Assembly (NCBI GenBank): GCA_036741355.1
Contig: DAINSK010000022.1
Location: forward strand, 1-64,000
Length of the DNA: 64,000 nucleotides
Source: JBBRGK01 sp036741355
GTDB lineage: Bacteria > Chloroflexota > Dehalococcoidia > CAUJGQ01
Reading direction: 5' to 3'
Shown: positions 62,038-64,000 of the stretch, one piece after another
Numbering within the stretch: position 1 is the first letter of the stretch
Layout of the letters: each line of letters starts with the position of its first letter
Notes under the pieces: generated by a model
What the model saw: the letters and a program-made list of their open reading frames with translations, nothing else
What the model was told of the DNA's origin: nothing
Database searches by the model: none
Made by a program: the position numbers and the translations under genes

Positions 62038-62661
62038 TTACTGCTCGCTGCGATAGTTGAACTTAAAGGTCTCGCCGTATTGACCGGAGTGGTCGTAGGA
62101 CAGCTCCGGATGTGAGAGACGGAAGATGCGGTTGGTCATCGGGTGCGACTCGTCGGTCAGCAGACCCTTGGTCATTTGCAGCTTGAACCCGCTCTCCTCA
62201 CCCGTTACGGGACTCGTGATGAGGGCCAGGGCAATCTCCAGCCGGTCGCCGACCTTGACATGGCTCTTGGGGCCGTCGATGACACACTCGACGGGCAGAA
62301 ACTCCGGCCCGATGAGCTTGGTAATGAGGCCGGCAAAAATAGCAAAGACGCCACCCGCCGCGCCGCTGGCCAGGGTGCCGAGGGCTTCCCGCTGCGCGGG
62401 CGTCGCTTTGTCGTCCATCCAGACATAGGCGGTGACATTCCCGAGGTGAAGCGCCGCGGGTGAATGGACCGCCAGCCCAAAGCTGAGGCCATCCAGCTTG
62501 ACGTTGTTGAAACGGCCCTCGGTGATGTGGAAGGCGTAGGACCCTTCGCACGAACCATAGGTCGGCTTAGCGTCGAAGCTGCAGGGGCAGCCCCAATCAC
62601 AATTACACGCGCCGAGGGCATCGCCTTTAATCGCCCAGGTGGTCGCAATTTGCGTCGTCAT
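62038..62661 (-). CDS. DUF1326 domain protein
   Basis: A 207-residue protein with the DUF1326 start: a Trp-rich strand, ALGACNCDWGCPCSF with four Cys in ten residues, and GSCEGSYAFHI. The close cysteines may bind metal or form disulfides. It is the first gene of a three-gene operon with DUF2182 and an MBL protein. AAGGAG lies eight bases before the ATG and a near-consensus promoter lies upstream. The function is unknown. Confidence 0.87.
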   Translation of the reverse strand: MTTQIATTWAIKGDALGACNCDWGCPCSFDAKPTYGSCEGSYAFHITEGRFNNVKLDGLSFGLAVHSPAALHLGNVTAYVWMDDKATPAQREALGTLASGAAGGVFAIFAGLITKLIGPEFLPVECVIDGPKSHVKVGDRLEIALALITSPVTGEESGFKLQMTKGLLTDESHPMTNRIFRLSHPELSYDHSGQYGETFKFNYRSEQ

Positions 62662-62703
62662 GCTTCCGGCTCCTTATAGATGTCTGCGGCAAGATACCAG
62701 CCC

Positions 62704-62732
62704 TTTATAAGGCGGACGCGAACCGTTGTCAA
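62704..62732 (-). promoter_or_regulatory. Near-consensus sigma-70 promoter of the DUF1326 operon
   Basis: Read on the minus strand: TTGACA (62732-62727), 17 bases, TATAAA (62709-62704). The predicted transcription start is near 62697, about 36 bases before the ATG at 62661. The boxes differ from consensus in one base only. The rest of 62662-62862 holds no gene. Confidence 0.8.
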
Positions 62733-62862
62733 GCGGGGTTTCTCGCTGTCGCCGTCTAACAATCGCTCCAGCGTGTTGAAGAAGAGCGGCTGCTAACAGG
62801 GCCTTTCTAAACCGCTGAAGGGTCACAGCCGGCATTAGTTCTATGTTTGTACGAGCACTGCG

Positions 62863-63690
62863 TCACGCTACGGCGATGGCCAGGTAGGCGGTGACCGGGT
62901 AGCGGACCTGGTCGCCGTCGATGTAGGGCTGCAGGACGGCGAGCCAGTCATGCTGCGCTGCCGTGCGGGTCGCATCGTCCATATGCGGTGTAACCACCCG
63001 ATTCAACATCCCCGCGAGCGCGATCCGGTGTTCGCCGGCGAGTGAGTCTACCACGACCGAGCGGAAGGCCGCCGCGGCGAGCAGCCGGCGGAGCTCGCCC
63101 GGGGCGCCCAAGGCGTGTCCAACCGCCTGTCGCGCCGCTACTCCGGCGCCAGCGTAGCGGCTGAGGACGGCAATGAGGCCGGAATCCACAGGGTTACCGG
63201 CCTCATTGCCCCACACGGATACGGCCAGTCGACCGCCGGGCGCAAGCACGCGCCGCACCTCCGCCAGCACCCGCGAGCGGTCGGGAATGAACATGAGGCC
63301 GAAACCGCAGGCCGCCGCGTCGAAGGCGGCCGCGCGGTAAGGGAGGACGGCGGCGGTCCCGAGTTGCCAGTGGACCGGGGCGCCGGCTGCGGCGGGCTGC
63401 ACCTGGGCCACGGCGAGCATGGCGGGGCTAATGTCCAACCCGACCACCAGTCCCGATGGCCCGACGTGCCCGGCTGCGAGGTACGCCACTGCGCCGGTGC
63501 CACATGCCAGATCCAGCAGGCGCGTACCGGGCGCTGGCGCGAGTCGGTGCAGCAAGCGCTCCGCCCACGGCCGGGAGATGGCCGGTACGGCCATGCGCTC
63601 ATAATTCGCGGCGGACGCGGCGCTCTGGTTCCGCCAGCCCGCTTCCGCCTGTACCACTGCGTCTGGCCAGGGCTGTTCGGGCTCATCCAT
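62863..63690 (-). CDS. SAM-dependent class I methyltransferase (UbiE-like)
   Basis: A 275-residue methyltransferase. The cofactor loop is LLDLACGTGAVAYLAAGHVG, then VVGLDISPAMLAVAQ and a VRRVLAPGGRLAVSVWG segment, as in UbiE/COQ5-like enzymes. I start at the ATG at 63690, preceded by GGAGGAGG; the upstream frame runs into a transposase remnant. The substrate is unknown. It is on the same strand as the DUF1326 operon but separated by 200 bp. Confidence 0.85.
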   Translation of the reverse strand: MDEPEQPWPDAVVQAEAGWRNQSAASAANYERMAVPAISRPWAERLLHRLAPAPGTRLLDLACGTGAVAYLAAGHVGPSGLVVGLDISPAMLAVAQVQPAAAGAPVHWQLGTAAVLPYRAAAFDAAACGFGLMFIPDRSRVLAEVRRVLAPGGRLAVSVWGNEAGNPVDSGLIAVLSRYAGAGVAARQAVGHALGAPGELRRLLAAAAFRSVVVDSLAGEHRIALAGMLNRVVTPHMDDATRTAAQHDWLAVLQPYIDGDQVRYPVTAYLAIAVA

Positions 63691-63744
63691 CGCTCGGCCT
63701 CCTCCGCGAAGCCGGCCACTCTGGCGATACAATATCATGCGCCG

Positions 63745-64000
63745 GCGTAGGCCCCGCGTCCGCCCCGTGGGCGCCAGCGAAGAGTTCGTCGACATGCTCC
63801 CGGGCGGCCTGGGCAAAGCGCGGCGTCAGCGAGTCGATGTCCGCATTGGCCGGACTCTGGTGCCATCGAAGAAGAGTTCTTTGCCCCAGACCAGGCCGGC
63901 CTCCTGGCACAGTTCCACCACCCGCTCGAAGAAGCGCTGAAAGATGGCCACGCCCAACCGCTGGCGAATGCGGGTCAAGCTGGAATGGTCGGGTAACGGC
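63745..64000 (-). pseudogene. IS1182-like transposase, frameshifted and cut at the window edge
   Basis: The frame entering from the right edge reads PDHSSLTRIRQRLG, then FFERVVELCQEAGLVWGKELFFDGT, a typical IS1182/IS5-type transposase N-terminal region. Near 63850 one base is missing (CGGCC where CGGGCC is expected), after which ANADIDSLTPRFAQAAREHVDELFAG continues in another frame. That continuation soon degrades into unrelated sequence before the methyltransferase. The 3' portion of the gene is lost. It marks mobile-element activity at the right end of the window. Confidence 0.8.

Overview
The window is a GC-rich chromosomal segment (about 60-65% GC by eye) from a free-living bacterium. Most of it is housekeeping and catabolic genes, with small islands of accessory and mobile DNA. 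Several features together suggest Chloroflexota or a related lineage, with Actinomycetota as the alternative: coenzyme F420 genes, a decaprenyl-phosphate phosphoribosyltransferase-like UbiA protein, an Sdh1-type succinate dehydrogenase anchor, the tlyA-nadK-recN order, a T-box leader, and hairpin-rich dispersed repeats in intergenic DNA. No rRNA is present, so the assignment is an inference.

Layout. 1-8.8 kb: truncated Sdh anchor, NUDIX hydrolase, a repeat-filled intergenic region, GNAT and zinc-ribbon genes, recN-nadK-tlyA, YbaK deacylase, UbiA transferase, clpX. 8.9-14.2 kb: trigger factor and a peptide ABC importer without ATPase genes. 14.2-27.1 kb: bacterial-type aspS, hemW, a split ADP-forming acyl-CoA synthetase, cysteine desulfurase, pth, mfd, an amidohydrolase and a membrane protein. 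27.1-27.9 kb: tRNA-Pro(GGG), whose 3' half is duplicated 760 bp downstream and brackets a toxin-antitoxin-like cassette. 28-32.7 kb: a second, archaeal-type AspRS behind a T-box, then a KaiC-like ATPase/histidine kinase/unknown-protein module in which kaiC appears frameshifted. 32.7-35.8 kb: FGGY kinase, CofE and F420:NADP reductase. 36-40 kb: degenerate response regulator, AlkP-superfamily hydrolase, ligase-associated-type exonuclease, half-length MFS protein.

40-47 kb is a one-strand acyl-CoA catabolic cluster: a nitronate-monooxygenase-like flavoprotein, two type III CoA-transferase subunits (only one with a candidate catalytic Asp), a thiolase-like protein without the usual first Cys, its DUF35 partner, and an SDR a little further on. 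It resembles the logic of the bbs and steroid aldolase systems. 47-50.7 kb: an S41 lipoprotein lacking the catalytic Lys, a methyltransferase, folP-folK. 50.8-52.4 kb: a foreign AT-rich segment with a secreted protein, then an IS21 fragment. 52.4-56.5 kb: a small membrane protein, a Trm112-like protein, metH. 56.5-64 kb is accessory: a broken MntA/HepT pair, a Tyr-rich small protein facing an aberrant cytochrome P450, an aldo/keto reductase, a DUF1326-DUF2182-MBL operon with a near-consensus promoter, a methyltransferase, and a broken IS1182-like transposase at the right edge.

The best candidates for undescribed biology are the tRNA-Pro-bounded mini-cassette, the CoA-transferase/thiolase-like/DUF35 cluster, the aberrant P450 beside the Tyr-rich protein, and the KaiC/kinase module beside a T-box with no recognisable Stem I.
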